A DNA stretch of 64,000 bases from Zanthoxylum bungeanum (taxonomy: Eukaryota > Streptophyta > Magnoliopsida > Sapindales > Rutaceae), in NCBI GenBank assembly GCA_019454045.1, contig SKCR01021097.1, positions 1 through 64,000 of the forward strand, in the 5' to 3' direction. The notes under the pieces were generated by a model that was not told the DNA's origin, ran no database searches, and saw only the letters and a program-made list of their open reading frames with translations. A program made the translations under genes and the position numbers. The stretch's first letter is position 1, and each line of letters starts with the position of its first letter. Below, one piece after another: positions 11,533-24,120 of this stretch.

Positions 11533-13489
11533 GATGTTTACAACCAATGACAGAGATGATGGACTACGAATACATCAACAATGATAAGTAAATTAATATA
11601 AAGTTGGAAAAAAGCTTGACAACCACGAAGATCAAAGGTTAGTTTAATTTAAATAGAAGATCTTTTATCTTCTATTGGAATCATGAAGATCAAAGGTTAG
11701 GTTAGGTTAGGTTAGGTTAGAATATAAGTGATTTAACTTAAATTAACAAAACTTACAGATTACACTAAAGCCAAATTTAATTAAGCCAAGATTATTCATG
11801 CATAACATGATCACCACATTCATACACACACACATATAAATATATTTAACTAATCCAATGCATGTTCCCAAACTTATTGATATTTACGCAATCGACGACC
11901 ACTTAGCAATGAAACCTCCAATATGAAAGTTCACAGCTGATTCTTTACCGCATATGGTTTATTTTCTCTTCCTTTGCAGTTCATTGAAAAAATTTCCCAT
12001 ATGGGGCAATGCATACCATAGAACAAAAAAAGCATTCAAGATTGCGAGCACTAAAAGCCTGATGCTCTAATGATATGGACAGTACAATATTTCATAAAAA
12101 CGGAATACCAAACGTGTACACATTACAATGTTTCATAAAAACAGAATACCAAGCGGAATATTTCATAAAGAAAGAAACATAATCATCAATGGCAAAGTTT
12201 AGTAAAGTATGTTAGAAATCACTAATTAAAATTCCATGCATAACACATTACAATGTTTCTAGCAATTTCAGTTAAAAAAAGGCAGACATAAGCCATTTCA
12301 ATTTAAATTAACCTGCTTCACATCATGTACTTAAAACCCCAAATTAAAAAGCAGAATCGATAAAAAATTATAAAAATGATAAATATTTGGTTCATAATTT
12401 ATCTTCAGAGTCTTACAATAATTCCGCATTCAATCCTCCAATCCTTCTACTCAAAAACCGACTTCAATCCTCCAATCCTTCTACTGAAAAACCCAAATCT
12501 GAATGCGAGTTTTCTGCATTCAAATGAAAAAGGAGCATATTTAGCCAAAAACCTAACAATCCATGAACAAGAATCCAAATTTAAGTAGACCTAGAACAGA
12601 GAATCAAGAGATATTGTGGAATGCTTTGAAGGAACCTGGAAATCAAGTTCTGGTATCACATAAAAATATAGAAATAAAGTAGGAAGTACATTTAGTTATC
12701 ATGCTGTCCGGTGAACAATCACTATCCACAACCCAAACCAATTTAAATGAGAATCTAATAGCAGCAAGGAGGATAAACTAATACGGAACAAGCACAAAAA
12801 CATAACCTTATACATTTTTACACTATTAGATTAAGTAATAGACCCAAAATACAGGACTCATATCTTTATTCTCTTTACTTTTCCTTTGTTTTCTCACCAA
12901 CCAAACACTACAAAACTTCTACATACCATTATCATAATAACCCTTGTCCAAAAATCCCCCAAACATGGGGTTTCAATAACCAACAACCACAAATCCCCAC
13001 AAACCCATTTACAAAATGAAAAGCCACAAACAACGCCCAAAACCAAATCAAATTGCTAACAATCCATGAACAAGAAACCAAATTTAAGTAGACCCAGAAC
13101 AGAGAATCAAGAGATACAATAGAATGCTTTGAAGGAACCTGGAAATCAAGTTCTGGCATCACATAAAAATATAGAATCAGCGATGGAGAAGCAAGCGTCG
13201 GCGTCGGCGTCGGTGATTTTAGGGCATAAATTTCCCTTCTTCTGTGAGACCGAGAGATCGTGAGAGTGAGAGTTGAGTGGAATTGATGACACAATTTTGG
13301 CTTTGTGAGACAGAGGGATAGTTCGTGAGAGATGGGGGGATTTGTGAGAGAGGGAGATGAACATGGAGAGACGAAAGAGAGATGAACATGGAGGGATTTG
13401 AGAGAGATGAGGGCTTTTTTTTACTTTTATTTACCGTTTTTCCCGGTTTTTTTTTTTATTTTTTATTTTAAATTTTTTTCCACTCACTA
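11533..13489. other. Right interior of the 9-kb element, no gene seen
   Basis: AT-rich sequence without a convincing coding region. It includes a (GGTTA)5-type microsatellite at 11695-11720 (not the plant telomere unit) and the direct repeat listed separately. Near 13190 there is a run of GGCGTC triplets. Confidence 0.5.
12555..13183 (+). repeat. Direct repeat of about 120 bp, copies about 500 bp apart
   Basis: The block beginning AACAATCCATGAACAAGAA and running through GAACAGAGAATCAAGAGATA and AAGGAACCTGGAAATCAAG to CACATAAAAATATAGAA occurs at about 12555-12675 and again at about 13060-13175 with few differences. It lies near the right end of the 9-kb element. Confidence 0.8.
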
Positions 13490-13553
13490 TTGGATCACTT
13501 GACAGTGATCCAACGGTGGGGGTACCCAGGGGTATGTCATACCCCTGGGTACC
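13490..13553. repeat. Paired hairpins at the right end of the 9-kb element
   Basis: Inner hairpin 13490-13513 (TTGGATCACT and its complement around TGAC) and outer hairpin 13521-13553 (GGTACCCAGGGGTATG, one T, then its complement). The order mirrors the left end, and the outer hairpin resembles the left outer hairpin (TACCC...GGGTA). Confidence 0.75.
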
Positions 13554-13570
13554 ACATATGCACCATTGCT

Positions 13571-14430
13571 TTGTAAGTTTTTATATAATCTAATGAGAGT
13601 GAGATGAAAAATTAGTTGATGACAATTTTGTCATCGATAATAAAATATTTATAAAAATATAATATATACATCCTATATTTGTGTTGGAGACTATTATATT
13701 TATTGATACACTATTTTTGTTGGAATTTAGTGTTCGAATTCGTATTGAATATGTCAAATTAAAATGATTTTATTTTGAATTTGGCATGTTGAGACACTAA
13801 ATTTTGATAAAATAATTTTTTTTTTTTTTCTTTTTTCTTTTTAAATGAACTCAACCTCTAGGGATACATCAAATTAATATTAAACATCTTAATTAGATTA
13901 ACACCCTTTAGACATACTTAATCATATACTATACAGATTCCATTGAAAGCAATATGCTATACAGTTTAAATGAGCTCTTTGAACTGACATACACTTAGTG
14001 CGTTTCGTGACGCAGTATGGGTCGCATCGTGACTCGAGAAGCCACAGGATTGGCGTCACGACTCGGACACCTTACGTCACGACGTAGAGTAAGATTCATG
14101 ATATGTTTCCAGTTTGTTCTAGAACACGTCATAGGATGTCAGATAGCATCTTAGACTTCATTATCAGCATGGATACATGTATCATTACACGCATACGTTT
14201 AGAATCATGAGTATCATAATATACTAATTATATTTCGATCGTACATTTATAGATCCTATCGGATTCTACGCATGAGAATCCATCCAGTTCCATTCAGGCA
14301 TGCAAGCATTAGGACTTCGGTTATGTGAGTGAATTTTTTCATATTTATATTTTCATGTTATTTACATTGTAATAATACTTTACTTACTACGTACGTACTA
14401 TGATTTACAAAGCACGATCTATGATATATA
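13571..14430. other. Retroelement-like spacer, no gene
   Basis: No coding region seen. From about 13990 the base composition changes to richer GC with repeated GTCACGAC and GTGACG words, unlike the AT-rich flanks. This may be the internal or terminal part of an LTR element, but no boundary could be fixed. Confidence 0.35.
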
Positions 14431-14528
14431 TGTTAGAGTTGGTGCTCGGAGCGCCAATCCGATTTTATGTCCGATTCATGAATACGAGCATACATTTTTT
14501 CATAATATTACTTATTTATGGTTGCACC

Positions 14529-15077
14529 GTAGGGGTGGCAATTTGGGTCAGGATTCGTTTATTCGTTCGATTCGATTCGCTTTAAGCGAATACGGGTTTG
14601 AAAAAATGGATTCGTTTAATAAATGGGTCAATTCGATTCGATTCGTTTATTAAACGAATCGAATACGAATTTAAGCTCATTGATTCGTTTATTCGTTTAG
14701 GATTCGTTTTATTATTTTTATTTACTAGTTCTTGTTAATTTTCAATTAAGATTCGAGAAATTATAGCTAATTATCATAGAAAAAGTAATATTTTTTCGAT
14801 ATTGGTGAGATATTTTTAGTAAATATATTAATTACATATTTCATATGTACATATTATGAAGAATTAATGTAAGTCAAGTGTGGTAAATTATTTTATTAAA
14901 TAATATCATTGACTAAACGAATATTCGTATTCGATTCGTTTAATAAACGAATCGAATACGAATCATGATATTAGGATTCGTTTAATAAACGAATCGAATA
15001 GGAATCCATCACATTTTAATTCGATTCGTTTAGGATTCGATACAAATTCGATTCGTTGATTCTTTTTGCCACCCCTA
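14529..15077. mobile_element. Non-autonomous hAT MITE, 549 bp
   Basis: Termini are TAGGGGTGGCAA and TTGCCACCCCTA, a common plant hAT end. The 8-bp duplication GTTGCACC flanks it (14521-14528 and 15078-15085). Inside are repeated GATTCG and AAACGAATCGAATA words that can pair with each other. It interrupts the plus-oriented LTR, so it inserted after that LTR. Confidence 0.88.
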
Positions 15078-16071
15078 GTTGCACCTCTTGTCTTTTATTA
15101 TATATATTCGATCTAATTCATTAGATTGAAAGTAAATCATGTTTAGTGATATATATATTAGACAAAGACCCGATAATATATAATGTAGTGTACAATTACA
15201 ACGTAGTTTGTAATTGACATTGGGAAGTGTCACTATTAGATATATATTATCAAATAAATTTCCTAGTCAAGATTTACTGACACGGGTCGGTTAGTAAAAT
15301 CTGTTGAGACCAGTACATGTCGTATATCGGACTTGGTTCGATAGTTTATCCCAATGAACCATGAGTCTCGGGAAACTCGTATAGACGTGTAGGTATTTAT
15401 TTGATAAATACTGAACGACTCACCGAATATTACCTAATAGATGGTACACCAAAGTCAATAGGAATCTTCTCGGGTTGAGTAGCATAGTGATTCTTTGACT
15501 TGAGATATCATTGTGTATATATAAGTTATCCTTCACACTTAGATGACAGTCACGTCACCGATCTATTAAGATCAAACCTCCGTCTGTTCGTTGGGTGTGG
15601 ACTTATGCTCATGATATCTATGTGTGTATCAAGATAGGATCCGCCAGTCCTGTGTACAGGGCATAAGAATTCATTATATGATTAGAAATTTGTTAAATCC
15701 ATGGTTGTGGTATACTTCGGAAGTAAGTTCCGAGTATATTTAGAAGATTGCTAATAGATACATCGACAAGATTATACCTATAGAGATTTGACGTTTATAT
15801 CTATATCTCTGGGATAATCTGAATACCTTTGACGGAAGGATTATATGTATACGATGACCTTGACCTGTATAGTTCAGCAAGTTTATATGTGGTCGTCATA
15901 ATTTACAGGTGGGTAAATTATGGACACGAAATTTGATTTCATGACGGATTTGCCCGAACTTAAAGAGTCTCATTTATGAAATAAACTCGTAGAGGACTAG
16001 GGCAACTTTTATGAATAATACTAATTATTTATAAATCGTTTAACGGTTAAACGAAAGATACATGCAAAAGG

Positions 16072-18477
16072 TGTTGGGGTAGTTGTGGAACCCCTAGGGT
16101 CGGATTGGTGTCCCGGGCAGCGAAAATGGGTCTAATCGATGTAAATCAAGTATGGGTGTAATTTTAAATTATTTAATAAAATACTATATTCCATTACGAG
16201 TGTATAGGAAAAAACCGGGATTGAATCGTAGTCTGGAAGCTCCAGAACGGGCGAAAATAAAAATCCCAAGCACTGCGCTGATCATTTTTTTTTTTGTGGT
16301 TTTCTTTTCAAAAGCTTCAGCTCACTTTCCAGTGAGTTGAAGCAATTAATGTATTTACTCTAATTGCTTCCGGTCTTCCCTAAACACTTCAAAAACATCC
16401 CAAATTAATTTTTAATTTCAAAACCAACATCAACACATGTTATAGAATAAAACTCAAATTTTTCAAAATATCAAATATTTTTACAAAAACATAAATTTAT
16501 TCTAAATTCACATTTGCGTAAATTTTGAATCAAAAACACAAACCAAATTAGAATCCCAATAAGAAATGTCTCGTGACCAATTCTAGGTCACCTAAAGGTG
16601 GTCAAATGATTCTAGAATGGTAGCCATAGCTCTAAGCTTTAATCTAGAGTTCCAAACTCTTATTAATTGTTCCATGTCCAACATTAAACATCTTTGACCT
16701 AATTACAAGCATGTTGTGTTTATACTTCTAAAGTATTCTAACACAATTGATTAGCCTTATTTCAACACTAAGCTATGTGATAATGCATCTAATACACAAA
16801 TGAACACAGCTTAGGAGAAGATCAAACATTACCTAGTAAGCTTGATGGAAGATCCAATCTACTTCTCATTTGTTGAAATGGTTGGAGAACCTCCAAGGTG
16901 TGCAAGCTTGACTTCAAGATCCAATCTTGATTTCCAATGCTAACAAGCTTCACTTCAAGATCTAATCTTGATTTCTCCTAGATGAAATATTATAGAGACC
17001 TCACAAGCTTCTCTAAACACTTCTCTAACTTACGCTAATCTCTCTAAGAATTTGCTTGTATTTGAACTTGTAATTAAAACCTTCCTAAAACTTACTATTT
17101 ATAGAAAAACTTAGGCAATTTTTAATTAATAAAAGTTGTAATCAAATTTTAAGTGGGGTTAATCTAATTTGTCCAAATATATATAATTAGGTTTGACTAA
17201 TCTCCATTATTTCCCACTTTAATTTAATCCAATTAAATCAAGCCAATGATTAGTAAATGGATTGGTTAAATGTTTGCCACATTGATTTAATCCAATTAAG
17301 TCAAGCCAAAATCACTTATTAGTACATACTTACAATTACCATAATATCCTCAAATGGTAGAGATAATTATGATTTTACAATTAAGACCTTGTGTAATTAT
17401 TGAATTAATCCAATTAGGTCAAATAAATAATCAATGTTATCCAAAACACTTGATTATTTTAGTTGATAATTATAATATCAAATATTATCTTTTATAAAAA
17501 ATAACCGGTTACCCAAGTTCTCAACGAGTATACTTCATATTGGGACTCTCTAAGTTCAGACATGTTCGTCATATAAGCCTAGCTAATATGTACGCAATTC
17601 GGCCACCTCCGAATTCGCGAAAAACACGAACGACCTTTCTGAACTATAAAAGTCGAGGTCATCACATATGTTTAACAATCTCTTTGTCGTACGCTATCCG
17701 AGTTGTGCTTAGGAAACATAGAATATATCGTCAAGTTTCCAAGGCGCACATCTCATGTCGACATGTCCACGATTCTTTACAACTGATGCAATCCACCCTA
17801 GGTGATCGGCTTTGGCCAAAGTCTTTAAGAATCGTGACTTTACTTACATGGATACCTAAACCCCATTATGGTACACATACGGGCCGACGGATCCTATATT
17901 GTTTCGCACTTGATTACTGAGTACATCGGTCCACACCCAATGAACATATAGAGGTCAGACCATGAAAGGTTTCTGACATACATGACATCAAAGTATGGCG
18001 GATCTCACACAAAATCAATGATATCCTATAGTCAAGGGATTACATAGGCTACTCGACTCAAGGAGATTCCTATTGACGGTGGTGTGTACTTCCAACTATT
18101 AGGAATCATCTGTGAGTTATTCAGTATTCACTCCAACGAGAATACCCACATGTCTATACGAGTTTCCAAAACTCATGGTACATCGCGTTAAACCATTAGA
18201 ACTCAAATTTCAATATACGACATATGCTAGCCTTCTAGATTATAGGAATTCGACCGTATTCCAAAACCAACGACTATGAATATTTACTTTAAGAATAGTT
18301 TACATCTAGTGTCAAAACTATTCTAAGGTTGATGTCATTCTTAGCATATCTTTACATAAATTTAATATGCATAATGACAATACTATTAACAATATATGAA
18401 ATGAAAAATATAGTTATTTTATTAATAAATAATAAAATGTACAAATCAAATTGGCACTTCAAGTACCAACTCTATCA
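16072..18477 (-). mobile_element. Nested solo LTR of the same family, minus orientation, 2406 bp
   Basis: Read on the minus strand it begins TGATAGAGTTGGTACTTG and ends CAACTACCCCAACA, matching the start and end of the plus copy. Flanks are AAAGG (16067-16071) and AATGG (18478-18482), a 5-bp target duplication with one mismatch. Internal landmarks conserved with the plus copy include AACTCGTATAGAC, GTCAATAGGAATCT and TTGGGTGTGGAC. No coding region seen. Divergence between the copies is visible by eye, so the insertion is old. Confidence 0.65.
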
Positions 18478-20154
18478 AATGGACCTTTTGGTCATTTCCT
18501 AATTAATGTATGATTTTATTAAATACACATTAATTAATTGTCAAATTATGATATTTGACATATATCATTAATATATGTATTTTGATTATTTAATGTAAAT
18601 ATAATACATATATTTAAGATATTTATATTTAAATATTTAAATATTAAATGATTAAAGTAATTAAATTATAAGTATCTTTAGTAATGATTTAAGTTAGGAA
18701 ATGATATTTTATCATCGGTTACACTTGTCAAATGCATTAAATATTGTAGTGTACAAGTTTTACAAGTTAACTAATGTTTATTAATTAATAAAAATTGAAA
18801 CAAAAAATTAATATCATGATATTATTATTTCCCCTAGTTTCGGCTATTGCAAGGGAAATATAAATTATTTTTGTTTCATTTTTCTTTGATAAGGTTAAAC
18901 TTCCAAAATATAAATAAAACAAAGTTGAGAGAAAAAATGAAGAAACAAGAAGAAAAAATGAAGAATACTTTGTGATTTGTAAATTTTTTCAACTTTTTAT
19001 TAGAAAGAAAAATATTTCTTTTGTTCTTGACTACAACATATGTAGGTCTTAAGTTTTTCTACTCTCTTGTGTTTGTGTTTTTGATGGTTGGATGTTTAAT
19101 GAAAGATGTATGCATGTATGATTAACAAAGTATGCTTATAAATGGTGTATAAGCACATTTTTGATCATTTGATGATCTTGTTGCCATTCTAGAGTTGTTA
19201 GGCCACTCATTGATGACCTAGAATTATTCTTGAGTTGTTTCAAAGTGGTGAGACTTGTTTGGTGTGTTAAAGAATTGATTAAAGTATTGATTTTATTCAA
19301 TTTAGTATAAATTGATTAATTGGAGTGATTTGAGAAATTAGGGTTCTGAACCTATTCCAATTTTGGGGATTTTCATATATGTGATGTATTATAGCGTATA
19401 TATGATGTATATTAAATTTGGTGATGATTGGATTTCATCTTGACTTGTTTTGAACAAGATTGGACCAAATTACAAAATCTGGAAAATGTAGGGTGCTCTC
19501 TGCAATTTGGGGAAATTGTGGGATTTTTGTTGTGATTTGTATTTTCATGTATAAGATATGTAAAAATTATTTTGGTAGTGATTTGAAATCACTTAAATTT
19601 ATATTTGACAAATTATGATTAAAATGATCAAAATACAAAGTATTGGGGTCTCACGGCAATTATGAGATAAATCTGATTTTTGGGATAAAAATCTATTTTT
19701 GCATATTTTTTAATTAGAATAAATTAGTTTATTTTAATTTTCCAAGAAAAATAATTATTTGAAATTTTTTCGTAGTGAAATTACGCGAAAACAGTGAAAA
19801 ACGGTGTACCGAGTAACGGCTGCCCAAACAGTGAACTGGTCATTGTTCGGGCAGTCCACGAACTGTCCATATGTTTTTGGGGCTGACTTGGGCAGTCTCC
19901 ATGTGCATTGGTCGGTCGGTTCGGTAGGAAACGTGTTTTATGCTATTTTGCGGAAAAACGTTTTCGTAAAAGTTTCGCGGAGTTTCTATATTATTTATGT
20001 CTTTATATGATATCGAATAAATATGTTTAGGTGAAATATGAATGAATTATTAATATTAGATATTGAATAATTTATTCGTAAGTGTAAAAATTTTAAACTA
20101 CGATTTTGCCCGAATCACACCTCTTCTGCTGTGCCGCCCTGATAAACCCCAACA

Positions 20155-23100
20155 ATATATAACAAGTTATGTTTCAAATTTACAGTTTATGTTTTATAAG
20201 CTTGCAGTCCATATATAGATGTTTATGAATCATGTTTTCACGAGTTAAGCATGTATGTTTTCAGCTTATGCTTTCCCGCTGCATGTTTTCAATTTACGTT
20301 AGCACGTTACATGCTTACAATCTATGTTTTCAGTTTGTGTGTTCCCATTTCAGAAGTACTGGTTAGGATATATGTTCGCACGACGTTCATCTCATACATA
20401 TTCTAAAATAGTACGAGCATTGTATGCATAAATCAATACACATATCAATTTATGGTTACATGTTTTCAATCCAATATTTCTATGTTTCAGTCTATGTTTT
20501 ACAAATTTACAATCCATGTGTACAGTCCCCAGTTTATGTTTTCAGTATGTATTTCATGTTTAAGTTTTTAAGTTATGTTTTGCGTGTGTCATGTTTACGT
20601 ATTCACAGTTTACGTTTTCACGTTACAAGTTTATAATTTATGTTTTCAGCTTGCGTGTTATGATTGAAAATTTTCATTTGATGTTTTCATATTTTCCACT
20701 TGTCATGCTTACAAGTTTATACTTTATAGTAATTTTTCCCATGTATCATGTATCATGTTCATGTTTACAGTTTTCAGCTCATGTCTCTAATGTGTTATGT
20801 TTACAGTTTACGTTTTCATAACTATATGTTTTCATTTCATGATTTCCATGAATCTCAATATAAGTTTTTTTAGTAAACGGTTTACAAGAATAAGAAATAA
20901 AAGGTTTTAAAACCACCAGCACAGTATCGTCCCCTCATATATAGTTATCCCAGGTATGCTCAGCTTAGCATGCCTGATGGTTTTTTAGTGACCCTCTTAG
21001 GCATATTTATATTCATATTCTTGTTCATGTTTCCATACTTACGCGGTGCTAGTGATGAGTATTAAAAAGTGTACACTTAATGAAAGAGAAAGTAATCATT
21101 TTACACTTATAATTTTATTAATCTCCTTAATGCATATTTATAAAATAATAATTAAATTTAAGTTTTATATATATTTTATTGTGTTTTTTATTTCTTATGT
21201 AGGTGAAATAATACTTTGGATGTATAACTAGAAAAATAGACATGGCATTTGGAATTTTGAGGCCAAAAATTTGAAAAGGCGTTCTAACAGTGTACAAATT
21301 CAGAAATTCCAACCTTGTGTAATTTGTGTGTTTTGGCCATAACTTTTTACTCCGATATCGGATTGAAGTGATTCTAGTTCCAGATGAAAGAAAGCTCAAA
21401 GATCTACAACTTTACTATTGACGGGTTTTTCTAGTTCTGAAGTTTTCAAGATCGAAATTGATGAAAATCCAAAGTGTGTTATATGTAATTATTAAAGTCA
21501 AATAAAAAAATAGAGAAATTGGTGGAAGCAATTATCAAATACAATTGCCTGGAAAGAGGTGCGAGCACCTCATTTCTGCAGTATGATTTCCAAAATTCTC
21601 TCTAAAAATTTGTAGTGATTCAACTCTCGTGTGTTTTATTTTTTAAAAGCTTTTTTGTATTTTTTTTTCTTTCAGTAATAAAATTATGTGTGTTTTTATT
21701 CAAAATATGAGTAGCTAATTTCTTTTTGCTGGGTAAAGGGTGAAGCTTTTAATATGAAAATATATATTAATCTCACTTATATTATAATATATAAATTGTA
21801 ATCTAATGATTAATACTTAATTTAAATATGGATTAATTATTGACAAACTTTGTTACCATTTATATGATTGGTTTTATTTATTTGGCATAATTGAGTACCT
21901 AACTGGACTTGTTATAAACAAAAGTTATCACCGTCTTTATGGCTGGTTTTATATGTTTTGGTATAATTAATTCCTGAAATAAATAAATTGGGTTATAATG
22001 ATAATTTATATATTATAAAAAGTGAGATTTCTAAATTTGAAATATTAAAAGTGGATCCCCTAACCCCGATATTTTATTTTATTATTATAGTCCAATTTAA
22101 AATTCTCCAATCACTTCAACAAATCAATCATTTTTATTTTTACTCAAATTGTTATTTTATTTTACTAAATCTATTCTCTGTGGATCGACCCCGGACTTAT
22201 CAGGTTATTTTATTACTTCGACACTCTTATACTTGGGAGTAAAGAATAACTTTTTGAGCGTGTCAGCTAGGTCTTACTAAGTATGTTTCATGCCTCTAGA
22301 TTACAATACTGGTGAGGTTTTCATGACAAGTTATTCTCAACATGTGTTTTTAAGTATAAGTTTTAGATTCAGACGCCTATGTTTTTAGTTTATGTTTACG
22401 TGTTCAGTCCACGTTTGTACTTTCAGATTATTATTCAGTTTTCAGTTCATGTTTACTCGTTACAATCTACAATTCATGATTACAATATAAGTTTTCAATT
22501 TACATATATGTTTACAGTTTACGTTGTACAATCAAGTCATGTTATCATATTCACAGTTTTAGTTCATGTATACAGTTATAATTTTATGTTCATGCTTACA
22601 TGTTAAAATTTCAAGTTATGTTTATAGTTTGCAATCAGGTCATTATGTGTACAGATTAATTCATGTCTATAGTTTCAGGTCATGTTGACATTGTCAGGTC
22701 AAGTGATGTTTTCAAGTAATGTTGACGTTTTCAGTTAATGTTAATACCTCGGTTCATGTCACAGCTTTTAGGTCATGACATGTTTCTCAATTTTTATGTT
22801 TACAAATTACAGACACGTTATCATGTTTCAGTTTTCAAGTCATATTATAGATTTTCATAATCTATTATAATTCCAAAGTCAAGTTTATGGTTTGCAATCA
22901 TATTATCATGTTCATAGTCATACTTCATGGTTGTGGCCATTTCAAGTTTAAGTTTTCAGATCATGCTTACAATATCAGTTGATGTTTACGATTTCAGTTA
23001 ATGATCCAGTTTCAATAATGTTATAGAGTTCAATTATGTTTACAAGTTCATGTTAGCAGTCTACTATTTATGTATTATACTTGCAGTCATATTTGTAGCT

Positions 23101-24120
23101 TTTTAGCTCAAAATTATATTTTTCAAGTTATGGTTGTAGTCTCATGTCATGTTATAGTTATTAGCTCATGGTCACAATTCACTCACCATATTTACAGATT
23201 TTCCGCTCATGTTTAAGTTTATGATGTTTATGGTTACGGTACATGGTTTATAGTTTAGGTTTCAAGATCTACGATTTATGTTTCATGATTTATGGTATGT
23301 GTCTATGACTTTGTAAGTTCATGTCTTCAAGAATCTAAATTACAGATGAGATTTATGCAAATCATGTACTTTTACGTTTTACTTTCATTTTCAATATTTA
23401 TTCACTAGGTCATTCATACAACTTACTTCTCCATTTTCAATTTTACGTTGCAGGATTTCATGCATGCAGAGGATAAACTTTGGAGAGAGTAGACACCAAC
23501 TGCATTCATTAGGATCAGTCTTTAGGTTCACAGTGTTAAGGGTTTGCACATTTATATATTTGTCAAGTAAGACCACGAGGCCGAGTTATGTATGCATGTA
23601 TATAAAATGGCATATAAAGTATGTTTTCATGTAATTCATGTGCATTGTATAGCACTATAGCAGACATGCATGCATTCAGAATAGACAGTTCAGATACGAA
23701 TCATGATATGTTATGCATGTACACGTCAGAGCCTCGGGGAGATGGAGATTCAATTGTCTCTTACTGGTCACGTCATGGATTTATTGGGATGTGATAGTAA
23801 TTTTATGAAGTTACAGGTCTGATCAGCCACTGCTACAGTGACCTAGTCTGGTTCCACTGCTGAACTGACTTACCGATTCTTTCGGTTGTCCGATTAATCA
23901 AATTGGTAAATTGGTTCACGTGTAACTACAGAAAGTGTTTTAAAAATTTTTATCTGAGTCACTAATGCGTAATCACATCTCGATATTGGATATTGATGAG
24001 TGATTTGAGTGAAATACAAATAAATTAGCGATATATAACACAGGCTAATTTATCCGGATTAAAAATATTTTATAAGTCGATTTCTTCTGCTGTCGCGCTT
24101 TCGTCGCATTTACCCCAACA
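20155..24120 (+). repeat. Degenerate low-complexity retroelement tract ending in an LTR-like terminus
   Basis: Most of this stretch is an irregular repeat of words such as TATGTTTTCAG, TTCATGTTTACAG and TTACGTTTTCA. It is interrupted by the solo LTR at 21053-22265. The last ~120 bases change character and end TCTGCTGTCGCGC...TTACCCCAACA at 24120, close to the end of the LTR that stops at 20154. I could not find the matching start, so it is either a third related LTR or the 3' end of a larger element. The short open frames inside have no recognisable product. Confidence 0.5.
21053..22265 (+). mobile_element. Solo LTR with 5-bp target duplication
   Basis: It begins TGATGAGTATTAAAAAGTG and ends GAGCGTGTCA, flanked by GCTAG on both sides (21048-21052 and 22266-22270). 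Internal phrases GCCATAACTTTTTACTCCG and GTGGATCGACCCCGGACTT are familiar from plant LTR retrotransposons. There is no internal coding region and no second LTR, so it is read as a solo LTR inside the low-complexity tract. Confidence 0.7.

Larger units (their letters stand above)
4523..13562. mobile_element. Probable 9-kb Mutator-like element with hairpin termini, satellite array and Ulp1-like gene
   Basis: The interval is bounded by the direct repeat CCATTGCT (4515-4522 and 13563-13570; the next base outward differs, G versus A), close to the 9-bp MULE duplication. Just inside each end lies a TACCC(N)GGGTA-type outer hairpin and then a second, inner hairpin. Between them are a 171-bp tandem array, a MITE-like remnant, tandem duplications near 8.4 kb, and a decayed minus-strand gene with a Ulp1-like C-terminus. 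Established knowledge: some plant MULEs (for example Kaonashi in Arabidopsis) carry Ulp1-like protease sequences. No MULE transposase was seen. The alternative is two independent hairpin MITEs that happen to flank unrelated DNA. Confidence 0.5.
14431..20154 (+). mobile_element. Solo LTR or LARD-like LTR unit, plus orientation, split by nested insertions
   Basis: It begins TGTTAGAGTTGGTGCTCGG and ends CTTCTGCTGTGCCGCC...CCCCAACA, with ATATA on both outer sides (14426-14430 and 20155-20159; low complexity, so weak alone). The left part, 14431-16071, resembles the reverse complement of 18477-17490. The right part, about 18870-20154, resembles the reverse complement of the remainder of the nested copy: both contain CCATTCTAGA and GACCTAGAATT in the same order. 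So the plus copy is one unit of about 2.8 kb, interrupted by an inverted relative (16072-18477) and by a hAT MITE. No protein-coding domain was seen. Confidence 0.6.

Noticed and set aside
11695..11720. GGTTA repeats resembling a telomere tract
   Set aside because: The plant telomere unit is TTTAGGG. This is a short five-base microsatellite of about five copies.
17540..17920. A 126-codon plus-strand frame
   Set aside because: It lies within the nested minus-oriented LTR and shows no similarity to a known protein.
21053..21100. TGATGAG followed by a small stem and GAAAG, suggesting a hammerhead ribozyme
   Set aside because: The conserved CUGAUGA and GAAA cores do not align with the required stems. 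The TGATGAG is the start of a solo LTR.
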